Below, piece after piece: positions 8,806-16,674 of a stretch of 64,000 bases of DNA. This DNA is from Pseudonocardia nematodicida (GTDB lineage Bacteria > Actinomycetota > Actinomycetes > Mycobacteriales > Pseudonocardiaceae). Within the stretch, counting starts at the first letter, position 1, and each line of letters begins with the position of its first letter. A program made the translations under genes and the position numbers. Below the pieces are notes generated by a model. The model did not search any database. It was not told where the DNA came from and worked only from the letters and a program-made list of their open reading frames with translations. Where the stretch lies: contig NZ_JBEDNQ010000008.1 of the NCBI RefSeq assembly GCF_040105385.1, positions 248,001 to 312,000 of the forward strand, written 5' to 3'.

Positions 8806-9425
8806 GTCGGCTCCCCGGCGCCGAGGGCGGCCCACAGGTCGTCCTCGACGACCCGGCTGGTGTAGTACTCCGGCAGCAGGCCGGCGGCGAGCGCGTCGCG
8901 CAGGGTCGGTGCCTGCTCGTCGCGCGGCGAGCGCCGGGGAGCCGTCCCGTCCGGCAGCGCCAGCCCGACCTCCGGGTCGAGTGTGGACACCGCGAGCTCG
9001 TGCTCCGGCAGGTAGCCGCCGGACATGACGTAGACGACCACCGAGCCGTCCTGCAGCGACAGGAACGCGTGCCCGACCCCGACCGGCACGTAGAGGGCCC
9101 GCGGCGCGGTCCCGTCGAGCTCCGTGGTGTGCACGGCGCCGAACGTCGGCGACCCGACGCGGAGGTCGACGACGAAGTCCAGCACCCGCCCGTGCGGGAC
9201 GTAGACGTACTTGGCGCGGCCGGGCGGCGCCGCGGTGTAGTGGATCCCGCGCAGCACTCCGGCGGCGGAGACGTTGTGGCTGATGTCGCGCACCGGGAAC
9301 AACGGCCTGCCGAGTGCCGCGGTGAAGTCCGGCTCGCGCAACGGCGAGGTGAACAGGCCGCGGGTGTCGGCGTGGACGGCGGGGCTGAACTCCACGACGC
9401 CGTCGACGGCGGTCTCCGTGCTCAT
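8802..9425 (-). CDS. dTDP-4-keto-6-deoxyhexose 3,5-(or 5-)epimerase
   Basis: A 207-residue RmlC-family cupin. It has the usual N-terminal strand FSPAVHADTRGLF, the catalytic-His region GVLRGIHYTAAPPGRAKYV and the Asp/Tyr part of the active site (LDFVVDLRVGSPTFG). It inverts C5 (and possibly C3), turning a D-configured 4-keto sugar into an L-sugar. With the 3-aminotransferase and N-methyltransferase this suggests an L-daunosamine/L-rhodosamine-type product. It overlaps the methyltransferase upstream (ATGA) and the ketoreductase downstream. Confidence 0.9.
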   Translation of the reverse strand: MSTETAVDGVVEFSPAVHADTRGLFTSPLREPDFTAALGRPLFPVRDISHNVSAAGVLRGIHYTAAPPGRAKYVYVPHGRVLDFVVDLRVGSPTFGAVHTTELDGTAPRALYVPVGVGHAFLSLQDGSVVVYVMSGGYLPEHELAVSTLDPEVGLALPDGTAPRRSPRDEQAPTLRDALAAGLLPEYYTSRVVEDDLWAALGAGEPT

Positions 9426-10186
9426 CGCGCCACACCCACGAACACCCCGTTGCCCGGGTAGGCGTCCGGGTGGTAATCGACGTCGAGCCCGGCCGCGGTG
9501 AACGCCTGCTGGTAGCGCTCGCGCGGCAGCAGCGCCATGACGTGCTCGTCGACGAAGCGGCGGATCCCGTGGCCGGCCTCGGCCACCACGTAGTGCACCT
9601 CCATCCGGCTCGCGCCCGGCGAGTGGCGCACGGTGTGCGAGACCCGGGCGACGGTGCGGTCGCCCTGGCGGGTGATCGAGGAGCCGACGTGGTGCGGGGT
9701 GAAGTTGTCGGGGAACCACCAGGGCTCCACGACGACGACCCCGCCCGGGGTGAGGTGCGCGGCGAACCGGGCGAGCGAGGCGTCGAGCTCGGCGCCGTCG
9801 GCGAGGTTGCCGACGGCGGCGAACAGGCAGACCACGGCGTCGAACCGGCGGCCCAGGTCGAACGTGCGCATGTCGCCGTGGTGCAGCGGCACGCCCGGGA
9901 GCCGCCGGCGGGCGACCGTCAGCATGCCGTCGGTGAGGTCGATCCCCTCGACGTGGCCGACGTGCCCGCGCAGGTGGTCGAGGTGGGTGCCGGTCCCGCA
10001 GCCGACGTCGAGCAGCGAGCCGGGGCGGGGCCGGTGGCGGCGGACCAGGTCGGCCACCACGGCGCTCTCGTGGGCGTAGTCCTTTCCGCGGCCGGAGTAG
10101 ATGGCGTCGTAGATCTCGCCGAGGTCGTAGATTCCCTGGTCGGCGCCGGCGCCGGTGCCGTTCGGTGCGGTGTCGATGCTGCTCAC
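9422..10186 (-). CDS. SAM-dependent N-methyltransferase for amino sugar (DesVI/TylM1-like)
   Basis: A 254-residue class I methyltransferase with motif I LLDVGCGTGTH, an acidic binding residue after the second strand (GIDLTDGML) and a DesVI/TylM1-like C-terminus. It likely mono- or dimethylates the 3-amino group of the dTDP-amino sugar made by the preceding aminotransferase gene. The opening segment YDLGEIYDAIYSGRGKDY is typical of sugar N-methyltransferases. It overlaps both neighbours by 4 bp in the amino-sugar gene block. Number of methyl transfers is not decidable by eye. Confidence 0.88.
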   Translation of the reverse strand: MSSIDTAPNGTGAGADQGIYDLGEIYDAIYSGRGKDYAHESAVVADLVRRHRPRPGSLLDVGCGTGTHLDHLRGHVGHVEGIDLTDGMLTVARRRLPGVPLHHGDMRTFDLGRRFDAVVCLFAAVGNLADGAELDASLARFAAHLTPGGVVVVEPWWFPDNFTPHHVGSSITRQGDRTVARVSHTVRHSPGASRMEVHYVVAEAGHGIRRFVDEHVMALLPRERYQQAFTAAGLDVDYHPDAYPGNGVFVGVAR

Positions 10187-11304
10187 AGTGCCGCCACCAC
10201 CTCTCGCAGCGCGGTGATGACCTCGTCCTGCCGCGACTCGGGCAGCGACGGGTACATCGGGAGGGAGAAGATCTCGCCGGCCAGCCGCTCGGTGACCGGC
10301 AACGACCGGTCGCCCTGGCCGAGGTGGGCGAACCCGCTCATGGTGTGGACCGGCCACGGGTAGCTGATGTTCAGACCGATGCCGCGGGCCGCCAGCGCCT
10401 CGATGATCTCGTCACGGCGCGGGTGGCGGACCACGTAGACGTAGTAGACGTGGGTGTTGCCGGGTGCGGTCGCGGGCAGCTGCAGCTCGCCGGGGCCCGT
10501 GAGGTCGGCGAGCCCCTCCTCGTAGCGGCGGGCGACGGCCTGCCGGCCGGCGACGTAGGTGTCGAGGCGGGTGAGCTTGCGGCGCAGGATCTCGGCCTGC
10601 ACCGCGTCGAGGCGGGCGTTGTGCCCCGGTGACCGGACGACGTAGTAGACGGTCTCCATCCCGTAGTACCGCAGCTGCTTGAGTGCCCGGTCGGTACCGG
10701 CGTCGTCGGTGACCACGGCGCCGCCGTCGCCGTAGGCCCCGAGTACCTTGGTCGGGTAGAAGCTGAACGCGGCGGCGTCGGAGAACGTCCCGGCGAGCCG
10801 GCCGTGCCGGCGGGCCCCGTGCGCCTGCGCGCAGTCCTCGACGAGCGCGAGCCCGTAGCGGCCGGCGAGCTCGCGCAGCGGCTCGATCTCGACGCACTGG
10901 CCGTAGAGGTGGACCGGCAGCAGCGCCTTGGTCCGCGGCGTGATGGCCGCCTCGACCAGTTCCGGGTCGATGAGGAAGTCCGACTCGCGGACGTCGACGA
11001 ACACCGGTCGGGCCCCGGCGGCCACGATCGCCACCACCGTGGGTGCCGCGGTGTTGGAGACCGTGATGACCTCGTCGCCCGGGCCGACCCCGACCGCCTC
11101 CAGCGCCAGCTCGACCGCGTTGGTGCCGTTGTCGACCCCGGTGGCGTGGGCGAGCCCGTGGTAGGCCGCGAACTCGGCCTCGAACCCCGACACGCTCTCG
11201 CCGAGCACGAGCTGCCCGGAGGAGAACACCGTGTCCACCGCGTCGAGGATGTCGTCGCGTTCCTTCTCGTACTCCGGCAGGTAGTCCCAGACCCGGGTCG
11301 TCAT
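10183..11304 (-). CDS. NDP-hexose 3-aminotransferase (DegT/DnrJ/EryC1 family)
   Basis: A 373-residue PLP enzyme with the N-terminal GQLVLGESVSGFEAEFA, the cofactor Asp in LVEDCAQAHGA and the Schiff-base Lys in FSFYPTKVLGAYGDGG. Family members (DesV, TylB, DnrJ) transfer an amino group from glutamate to the 3-keto sugar. Together with the 2,3-dehydratase and the missing 3-ketoreductase it fixes the sugar as a 3-amino-2,3,6-trideoxyhexose. The ATG start overlaps the FAD hydroxylase stop; the longer upstream reading belongs to that gene. Confidence 0.9.
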   Translation of the reverse strand: MTTRVWDYLPEYEKERDDILDAVDTVFSSGQLVLGESVSGFEAEFAAYHGLAHATGVDNGTNAVELALEAVGVGPGDEVITVSNTAAPTVVAIVAAGARPVFVDVRESDFLIDPELVEAAITPRTKALLPVHLYGQCVEIEPLRELAGRYGLALVEDCAQAHGARRHGRLAGTFSDAAAFSFYPTKVLGAYGDGGAVVTDDAGTDRALKQLRYYGMETVYYVVRSPGHNARLDAVQAEILRRKLTRLDTYVAGRQAVARRYEEGLADLTGPGELQLPATAPGNTHVYYVYVVRHPRRDEIIEALAARGIGLNISYPWPVHTMSGFAHLGQGDRSLPVTERLAGEIFSLPMYPSLPESRQDEVITALREVVAAL

Positions 11305-12875
11305 GTGTTCTGCTCCTGCAGCTCGGTCCGGTCCCGTGCCGCGGCGGCCCGGGGGTCGGAGGATGGGGTGGGCGCGCCGAACCAGCTCCGCAGCGCGTCC
11401 CGCAGCCCGTCGGTGCCGTCCGGGGCATCGGTGGTCGTGGCCCACACGACGTGGCCGTCGGGCCGGACCAGCAGCGCGGTCGTCCCGGTGACCGGGTCCC
11501 CGTCGCCGGCGGGGACGACCCCGGCGACGACGACGTCGACCCGGTCCGTCCAGCCGTCCGCGATCGCGGCCGGTCCGTCGGCGGCGGGCCCGGGCGCGAC
11601 CAGCAGCACGCCGCGGGCGGGATGCAGCAGGTCGAACGTCGAGGGCGGCACCGGGGGCTCCAGCGGCCGCGGTGGGAGACGCCTGCCGAGCAGCGGGTGC
11701 GCACCCGGCCCGACCTCGTAGGCCACGTCGAGGCCGCTGACCGTGCCCGCGAGGTGCCGCTTGACCTCGTCCAGCCCGATGAGCTCGGTGAACAGCGCGC
11801 GCAGCGGGTCGGCCTCCGGGCCGCCGAGGAACACCGTCCCCTGCACGCGGCTGTTCGTCAGCAGCCGCTGACCGGCCGGGTGCCGCTCGTCGTGGTAGGT
11901 CGCGACCAGACCGGGTGCCGCGTCGCCGCGCAGCGCGGCGGCCAGCTTCCAGCCGAGGTTCACCGCGTCCTGCACGCCGGCGCTCAGCCCCTGGCCGCCG
12001 GCCGGGAGGTGGGTGTGCGCGGCGTCGCCGGCCAGCAGCACCCGCCCGCGGGCGTACTCGGTGACCAGGTGGGTCGCGTCGGTGAAGGAGCTGACCCAGT
12101 CGGCGCCGCCGTGCCCGATGTCCTCGCCGGTGATCCGCTTCCAGGCGGCCGCGACCTCGTCGAACCCGACGGTCTCGTCCCGCCGCCGGGCGGGGACCCC
12201 GTCCTCGCAGACGATGATCCGGTCGACGCCGGGCGCCAGCGGGGCGGCCATCACCATGCCGCCGTGCAGCCGCTCGCCGAGGAACCTCGGCGGCAGGCCG
12301 AGACCGGTGACGTCGGCGAGGTACATCCCGCGGGTGGCCGGCGTGCTCACGGACTCGAAGCCGGCCGCGGAGCGGACCGCACTGCGCCCGCCGTCGGCGC
12401 CGACCAGGTAGGCGGCCCGCAGCTCGCGGGGCCCGTCCGGACCGCTCGCCCGGATCCGGACGCCGGTGTCGCCGGGGTCCGCGCCGGTGAGCAGCCCGTC
12501 GAACGACCAGCCGCGGCGGACGTCGGCACCGAGCTCGCGGGCCCGCTCCTCGAGCACCGCCTCGGTCTGCGACTGCGGGATGCCGCGGGCGCCGAAATGG
12601 GCGTCCGGCAGCACCGTGTAGTCGAACTGCACGCCCCCGAAGTGGCCCAGCGGGCTGGTCTCGAGGGTGCCGAACCGGGTGCCGAGCCCGCGTTGCAGGA
12701 ACAGCTCGGTCGCCCGCGCGGTGAACCCGAGGCCGCGGGACTGGCCCGTCGGCTCGGCCAGCCGCTCGAGCACGACGACGTCGGCGCCGCCCAGCCGAAG
12801 CTCGGCGGCGAGCATCAGACCGGTCGGGCCGGCCCCGACGACGATCACGCCGGTGTCTCGGGTGTCAGCAACCAT
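11301..12875 (-). CDS. FAD-dependent aromatic polyketide hydroxylase (PgaE/UrdE/RdmE-like)
   Basis: A 524-residue class A flavoprotein monooxygenase: N-terminal GAGPTGLMLAAELRLGGADV (FAD), the second FAD motif GRVLLAGDAAHTHLPAGGQGLS, and the C-terminal thioredoxin-like domain of this family. Angucycline pathways use such enzymes for C12/C12b hydroxylation and for ring B opening (JadF, GilOI). A second paralogue lies at 16.7-18.2 kb, so two oxidative steps are expected. A 42-nt gap separates it from the 4,6-dehydratase gene, the largest gap inside this part of the operon. Confidence 0.9.
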   Translation of the reverse strand: MVADTRDTGVIVVGAGPTGLMLAAELRLGGADVVVLERLAEPTGQSRGLGFTARATELFLQRGLGTRFGTLETSPLGHFGGVQFDYTVLPDAHFGARGIPQSQTEAVLEERARELGADVRRGWSFDGLLTGADPGDTGVRIRASGPDGPRELRAAYLVGADGGRSAVRSAAGFESVSTPATRGMYLADVTGLGLPPRFLGERLHGGMVMAAPLAPGVDRIIVCEDGVPARRRDETVGFDEVAAAWKRITGEDIGHGGADWVSSFTDATHLVTEYARGRVLLAGDAAHTHLPAGGQGLSAGVQDAVNLGWKLAAALRGDAAPGLVATYHDERHPAGQRLLTNSRVQGTVFLGGPEADPLRALFTELIGLDEVKRHLAGTVSGLDVAYEVGPGAHPLLGRRLPPRPLEPPVPPSTFDLLHPARGVLLVAPGPAADGPAAIADGWTDRVDVVVAGVVPAGDGDPVTGTTALLVRPDGHVVWATTTDAPDGTDGLRDALRSWFGAPTPSSDPRAAAARDRTELQEQNT

Positions 12876-12917
12876 CGGTTCTCCTCGGGTCGTGGGTGCG
12901 GGAGGTCGGGACGGCCC

Positions 12918-13895
12918 TCACGGGGCGGCCGCCGGCTCGGTCACGGCCGGCTCCCACCAGCCGGGGTGGTCGCGGTACCAGGCGACGGTCGCGGCCAGGC
13001 CCTCGTCGAAGCGGGTGCGCGGGACCCACCCCAGCTCGGTGCGGATCCGGGTGTCGTCGAGCGCGTAGCGGCCGTCGTGGCCGGGCCGGTCGGTGACGTG
13101 GCGGATGCGCGACCCGTCCGCGCCGCAGAGCGCGAGCAGCCGCCGGGTGAGGTCCAGGTTGGACAGCGCCGTGCCGCCGCCGACGTGGTAGACCGCGCCG
13201 GCCCGCCCGCCGGTCAGCACCCGGTGGACGGCCCGGCAGTGGTCGTCGACGTGCAGCCACTCGCGGACGTTGCGGCCCTGCCCGTAGACCGGGACGGTGC
13301 CGCCGCGCAGCAGGCTCGTCACGAACCGCGGGATCAGCTTCTCCGGGTGCTGGCGGGGGCCGTAGTTGTTGCAGCACCGGGTGATCGAGACGTCGACACC
13401 GTGCGTGCGCCACAGCGCTCTGGCCACCAGGTCCGACCCCGCCTTCGACGCCGCGTAGGGCGAGTTCGGCAGCAACGGCTCGGACTCGGTCCAGCTGCCC
13501 TGCTCGATCGAGCCGTAGACCTCGTCGGTGGAGACGTGGACGACCCGGATCGGCCGCCCGGCGCGCACGACGCCCTCCAGCAGGGTCTGGGTGCCGAGCA
13601 CGTTGCTGCGCACGAACTCCGCGGCGGAGTCGACCGAGCGGTCCACATGGGACTCGGCCGCGAAGTGCACGACGGCGTCGTGGCCGGGCAGCACGTCGTC
13701 GACCACGTCGCGGTCGGCCACGTCCCCGACGACCAGCCGGACCCGCGGGTCCTCGGGCAGGTTCGCCACGTTGCCGGCGTAGGTCAGCGCGTCGAGCACG
13801 GTGACCTCGTACGGGCGGCCGTACTCGCCCGTGACGAGGCCGCGCACGTAGCGCGATCCGATGAACCCGGCGCCGCCGGTGACGAGGACCCTCAC
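12918..13895 (-). CDS. rmlB: dTDP-glucose 4,6-dehydratase
   Basis: A 325-residue extended SDR with VLVTGGAGFIGSRYV (NAD binding), the catalytic triad region STDEVYG and YAASKAG, and the RmlB-type NNYGPRQHPEKLIP motif. It converts dTDP-glucose to dTDP-4-keto-6-deoxyglucose, the branch point for the deoxyamino sugar. Its GTG start overlaps the glycosyltransferase stop. Having its own rmlA and rmlB copies makes the cluster self-sufficient for the sugar donor. Confidence 0.93.
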   Translation of the reverse strand: MRVLVTGGAGFIGSRYVRGLVTGEYGRPYEVTVLDALTYAGNVANLPEDPRVRLVVGDVADRDVVDDVLPGHDAVVHFAAESHVDRSVDSAAEFVRSNVLGTQTLLEGVVRAGRPIRVVHVSTDEVYGSIEQGSWTESEPLLPNSPYAASKAGSDLVARALWRTHGVDVSITRCCNNYGPRQHPEKLIPRFVTSLLRGGTVPVYGQGRNVREWLHVDDHCRAVHRVLTGGRAGAVYHVGGGTALSNLDLTRRLLALCGADGSRIRHVTDRPGHDGRYALDDTRIRTELGWVPRTRFDEGLAATVAWYRDHPGWWEPAVTEPAAAP

Positions 13896-15061
13896 GAGGG
13901 CTCCAGCAGTCCGGTCAGCCGGTCCAGCACGGCGGCCGGGGTGGGCATGGCCCGGATCTCGGCCGCGACCTCGGCCGCGGCCACCCCGAAGGCCGGCTCG
14001 TCGAGCAGCCGTCCGAGCGCGGCGGTGACCGCGGCGGTGTCGGCGTCCCGGGCGTCGACGCGCAGGCCGGCACCCCGGACGGCGGGCACGCTCGCGTTGG
14101 CGGTGCTGTCGGTGCCGGGCGCCGGCAGCGCGAGCTGCGGCACGGCGGCGTCGAAGGCGGCGTACATGCTGCCCATGCCGCCGTGGTGGATCAGCGCCTC
14201 GCAGGTGGGCAGCAGTGCCCGCAGCGAGATCCAGTCGACCGGGCGCACGTGCCCGGGCAGATCCCCGGCGAGTCCGGGCAGGGCCGCGCCGTTGGTCGTC
14301 AGCACGAGTTCGACGTCGAGCGCCGCCGCGGCGTCGACGACCACCTGGAGCAGGCCGCCGTCGCCGTAGAGCAGCGGGATGGACCCGAGCGTCGCGGCCA
14401 CCCGTCGCCGCCGGCGGGGGCGCAGCAGCCAGTCCGGCAGCACCCCGCCCCCGGTGTAGGGCGCGTAGCGCATCGCGAGCGTGTCTCGGGCCCGGGACTC
14501 CTCCGGGACGTCGAGGTGCACGGTCGTGAGCGAGGCCGGGCTCAGGTCGATCTCGACGTCGGCCTCCCCCACGTCGTCGAGCCCGAGCTCCTCGACCAGC
14601 TTCGCGCTGTGCCGGACGGCGGGCCGGAACGTCGGGCGGCGGGTGCCGAGCCCGTGCAGCACCGCGGGGACGCCGAGCGCGCGGGCGGCGATCAGCCCGA
14701 CGACGTGCGGCGGCGGGTACACGACGGCGTCGGCGCCCCAGCTCCGGGCGGCCTCGAGCAGCGGACCGGCCGTGATCGCGCCGATCTCGGCGAAGACCGA
14801 GGCGAACCAGTCGGTCAGCTCCTCGGGGCTCCAGGTGTGCGCGATGTCGGTCTCGGTGAGGCGGCGTGCCATGTCCAGGTAGGGGGCCGCGGCCCCGTCC
14901 CCGGCGTCGACGGTGTGCAGGCCGGCGGCGGCCGCGGTCGGGACCGCCGAGCCGCTGCTGACGACCAGCACGTCGTGCCCCGCGGCCAGCGCGGCGTGCG
15001 CGAGCGGCACGACCGGCAGGACGTGCGAGGCCCCGGGTACGGAGGTGAACAGCAGGCGCAT
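13892..15061 (-). CDS. GT1-family glycosyltransferase (antibiotic type)
   Basis: A 389-residue GT-B enzyme. The N-terminal half carries the acceptor-site motif FTSVPGASHVLPVVPLAHA. The C-terminal half has the donor-binding HHGGMGSMYAAFDAAVPQLA, matching the family's HHGGAGT loop with Met for Ala and Ser for Thr. Homologues transfer TDP-deoxysugars to aromatic polyketides or macrolides. It is the only glycosyltransferase in the window, so a single sugar or one iteratively added type is likely. No DesVIII-like auxiliary protein, which some aminosugar transferases require, is present. Confidence 0.9.
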   Translation of the reverse strand: MRLLFTSVPGASHVLPVVPLAHAALAAGHDVLVVSSGSAVPTAAAAGLHTVDAGDGAAAPYLDMARRLTETDIAHTWSPEELTDWFASVFAEIGAITAGPLLEAARSWGADAVVYPPPHVVGLIAARALGVPAVLHGLGTRRPTFRPAVRHSAKLVEELGLDDVGEADVEIDLSPASLTTVHLDVPEESRARDTLAMRYAPYTGGGVLPDWLLRPRRRRRVAATLGSIPLLYGDGGLLQVVVDAAAALDVELVLTTNGAALPGLAGDLPGHVRPVDWISLRALLPTCEALIHHGGMGSMYAAFDAAVPQLALPAPGTDSTANASVPAVRGAGLRVDARDADTAAVTAALGRLLDEPAFGVAAAEVAAEIRAMPTPAAVLDRLTGLLEPS

Positions 15062-15063
15062 CG

Positions 15064-15777
15064 TCAGCTCCCCGGCGTCCGGCCGGCCGGCACGTCCGCG
15101 GTGTCCGCCGTGCGGGAGTGGACGAGCCGGTAGCCGTTCGAGGACCGCGCGGTGACCAGCTCCCCCGCCCGGCGGCGGGCGCCCGCGACGTCCGCGGGCC
15201 GCCGCTCCTCCGGCAGGGTGTGGAACCGGTCGTAGTCGGCCCGGGAGGCCCACTGCGCGAAGTTGACCACGGTGCTGCCGTCGAGCGACCGGAAGTAGGT
15301 GTGCGATCGGTAGCCGGGGACCTCGTCGCGCAGCCACTGATCCGGCTTCGCGAGCTCGTCGAGCAGCGCCTGCTGGTTCGCGGGGTCGACATCGAGCACC
15401 ACGATCACGGTGTGGTCGTCGCGGCCGAGGGCGATCTCGGTGGCCTCGAGGTCGGCGTGGCGCTGGGCGAAGACCGCCTCGGTCTGCAGCAGCCGAACCG
15501 AGGTGGCCAGCTGCCGGAACAGCGGGACCGTCCCCTTCCGGAAACGGTCGGAGGAGTACCGGGCCTGCAGATCGGCGAGGCTGCGCCACTGGACGAGGTT
15601 CGCCGTTCCCGGTCGCTCCACGGCCGCGTGCACCGACGAAGAGATCCAGCCCGGGTAATCGGCGTTGTCGACGATGTCGCGCATCTCCTCGACGACCCGT
15701 TCCTGATTCTGCGGGAGGTCGGTCTCGAAGATGTTGAACACCGCGAGGAGCCCGTCGTCGGGATCGATGAACGGCAT
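15064..15777 (-). CDS. Two-domain antibiotic-biosynthesis-monooxygenase (ABM) fold protein
   Basis: A 237-residue protein with two ABM (dimeric alpha-beta barrel) repeats. Repeat 1 is about residues 8-95 (LLAVFNIFETD... NLVQWRSLADLQ) and repeat 2 about 115-210 (TVIVVLDVDPAN... NFAQWASRADYDRF). The W-x-S pair at the end of each repeat is typical of ActVA-Orf6/TcmH-like cofactor-free oxygenases. Single-domain members such as JadG and GilOII work in angucycline ring-B cleavage. The fused version could oxidise an anthrone or B-ring intermediate, or be structural. It lies between rmlA and the glycosyltransferase genes. Confidence 0.8.
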   Translation of the reverse strand: MPFIDPDDGLLAVFNIFETDLPQNQERVVEEMRDIVDNADYPGWISSSVHAAVERPGTANLVQWRSLADLQARYSSDRFRKGTVPLFRQLATSVRLLQTEAVFAQRHADLEATEIALGRDDHTVIVVLDVDPANQQALLDELAKPDQWLRDEVPGYRSHTYFRSLDGSTVVNFAQWASRADYDRFHTLPEERRPADVAGARRRAGELVTARSSNGYRLVHSRTADTADVPAGRTPGS

Positions 15778-15807
15778 GGGTGTACCCCTTTCGGAAATGA
15801 GCCGGAA

Positions 15808-16674
15808 TCAGGCCGCGGCGAGTCGCATGACGTACTGGCCGTACGGCGACGTGTGCTGGGCGCGACCGAGCAGGTAACAGGACTCCCGGTCGATGTAGCC
15901 CTTGCGCCAGGCGATCTCCTCCAGGCAGGCGATGCGGGTCCCCTGGCGGTGCTCGAGCACCTGCACGTACTGGGCGGCGTCGACGAGCGAGTCGTGCGTG
16001 CCGGTGTCCAGCCACGCGTAGCCGCGCCCGAGCAGCTCGATGTGCGCGGCGCCGCGCTCCAGATAGGTGCGGTTGACGTCGGTGATCTCCAGCTCGCCGC
16101 GTTCGGAGGGCTTGAGGCCCGCGGCGATCCCGACGACGTCGCGGTCGTAGAGGTAGAGGCCGGTCACCGCGACGTTCGACGGCGGGTCGGCCGGCTTCTC
16201 CTGCAGCCCGACGAGCCGCCCGGCGTCGTCGAGCTCGGCCACCCCGTAGCGCTCCGGGTCCCGCACCGGGTAGCCGAACAGCACGCAGCCGGTGATGTCA
16301 TGGGCCGCGCCGGTGAGCGTCGCGCCGAGCGACGGGCCGTGGAAGATGTTGTCCCCCAGCACCAGCGCGACCGGTTCGCCGTCGATGTGGTCGGCGGAGA
16401 CCAGGAAGGCGTCGGCGAGCCCGCGCGGCTCGTCCTGGGTGGCGTAGGTCAGGCGCAGTCCCAGGTGGCCGCCGTCGCCGAGCAGTCTCCGGAAGGCCGG
16501 GAGGTCCTCGGGGGTCGAGATGATCTCGATGTCGGTGATCCCGGCGAGCATCAGGACCGACACCGGGTAGTAGATCATCGGCTTGTCGTAGACGGGCAGC
16601 AGCTGCTTGCTGACCCCCTGGGTGATCGGGTACAGCCGCGAGCCGCGGCCGCCGGCCAGCACGATGCCCTTCAC
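15808..16674 (-). CDS. rmlA: Glucose-1-phosphate thymidylyltransferase
   Basis: A 288-residue nucleotidyltransferase with the signature GIVLAGGRGSRLYPITQGVSKQLLPVYDKPM, in which GGRGSRL binds dTTP. Further motifs are LVLGDNIFHGPS and GELEITDVNRTYLE. It makes dTDP-glucose, the first step of the deoxyamino-sugar branch. The GTG start overlaps the stop of the upstream FAD hydroxylase (GTGA). Length matches the short, feedback-regulated RmlA class. The sugar genes are thus split into rmlA, rmlB and a downstream block, with oxygenase and transferase genes between. Confidence 0.93.
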   Translation of the reverse strand: MKGIVLAGGRGSRLYPITQGVSKQLLPVYDKPMIYYPVSVLMLAGITDIEIISTPEDLPAFRRLLGDGGHLGLRLTYATQDEPRGLADAFLVSADHIDGEPVALVLGDNIFHGPSLGATLTGAAHDITGCVLFGYPVRDPERYGVAELDDAGRLVGLQEKPADPPSNVAVTGLYLYDRDVVGIAAGLKPSERGELEITDVNRTYLERGAAHIELLGRGYAWLDTGTHDSLVDAAQYVQVLEHRQGTRIACLEEIAWRKGYIDRESCYLLGRAQHTSPYGQYVMRLAAA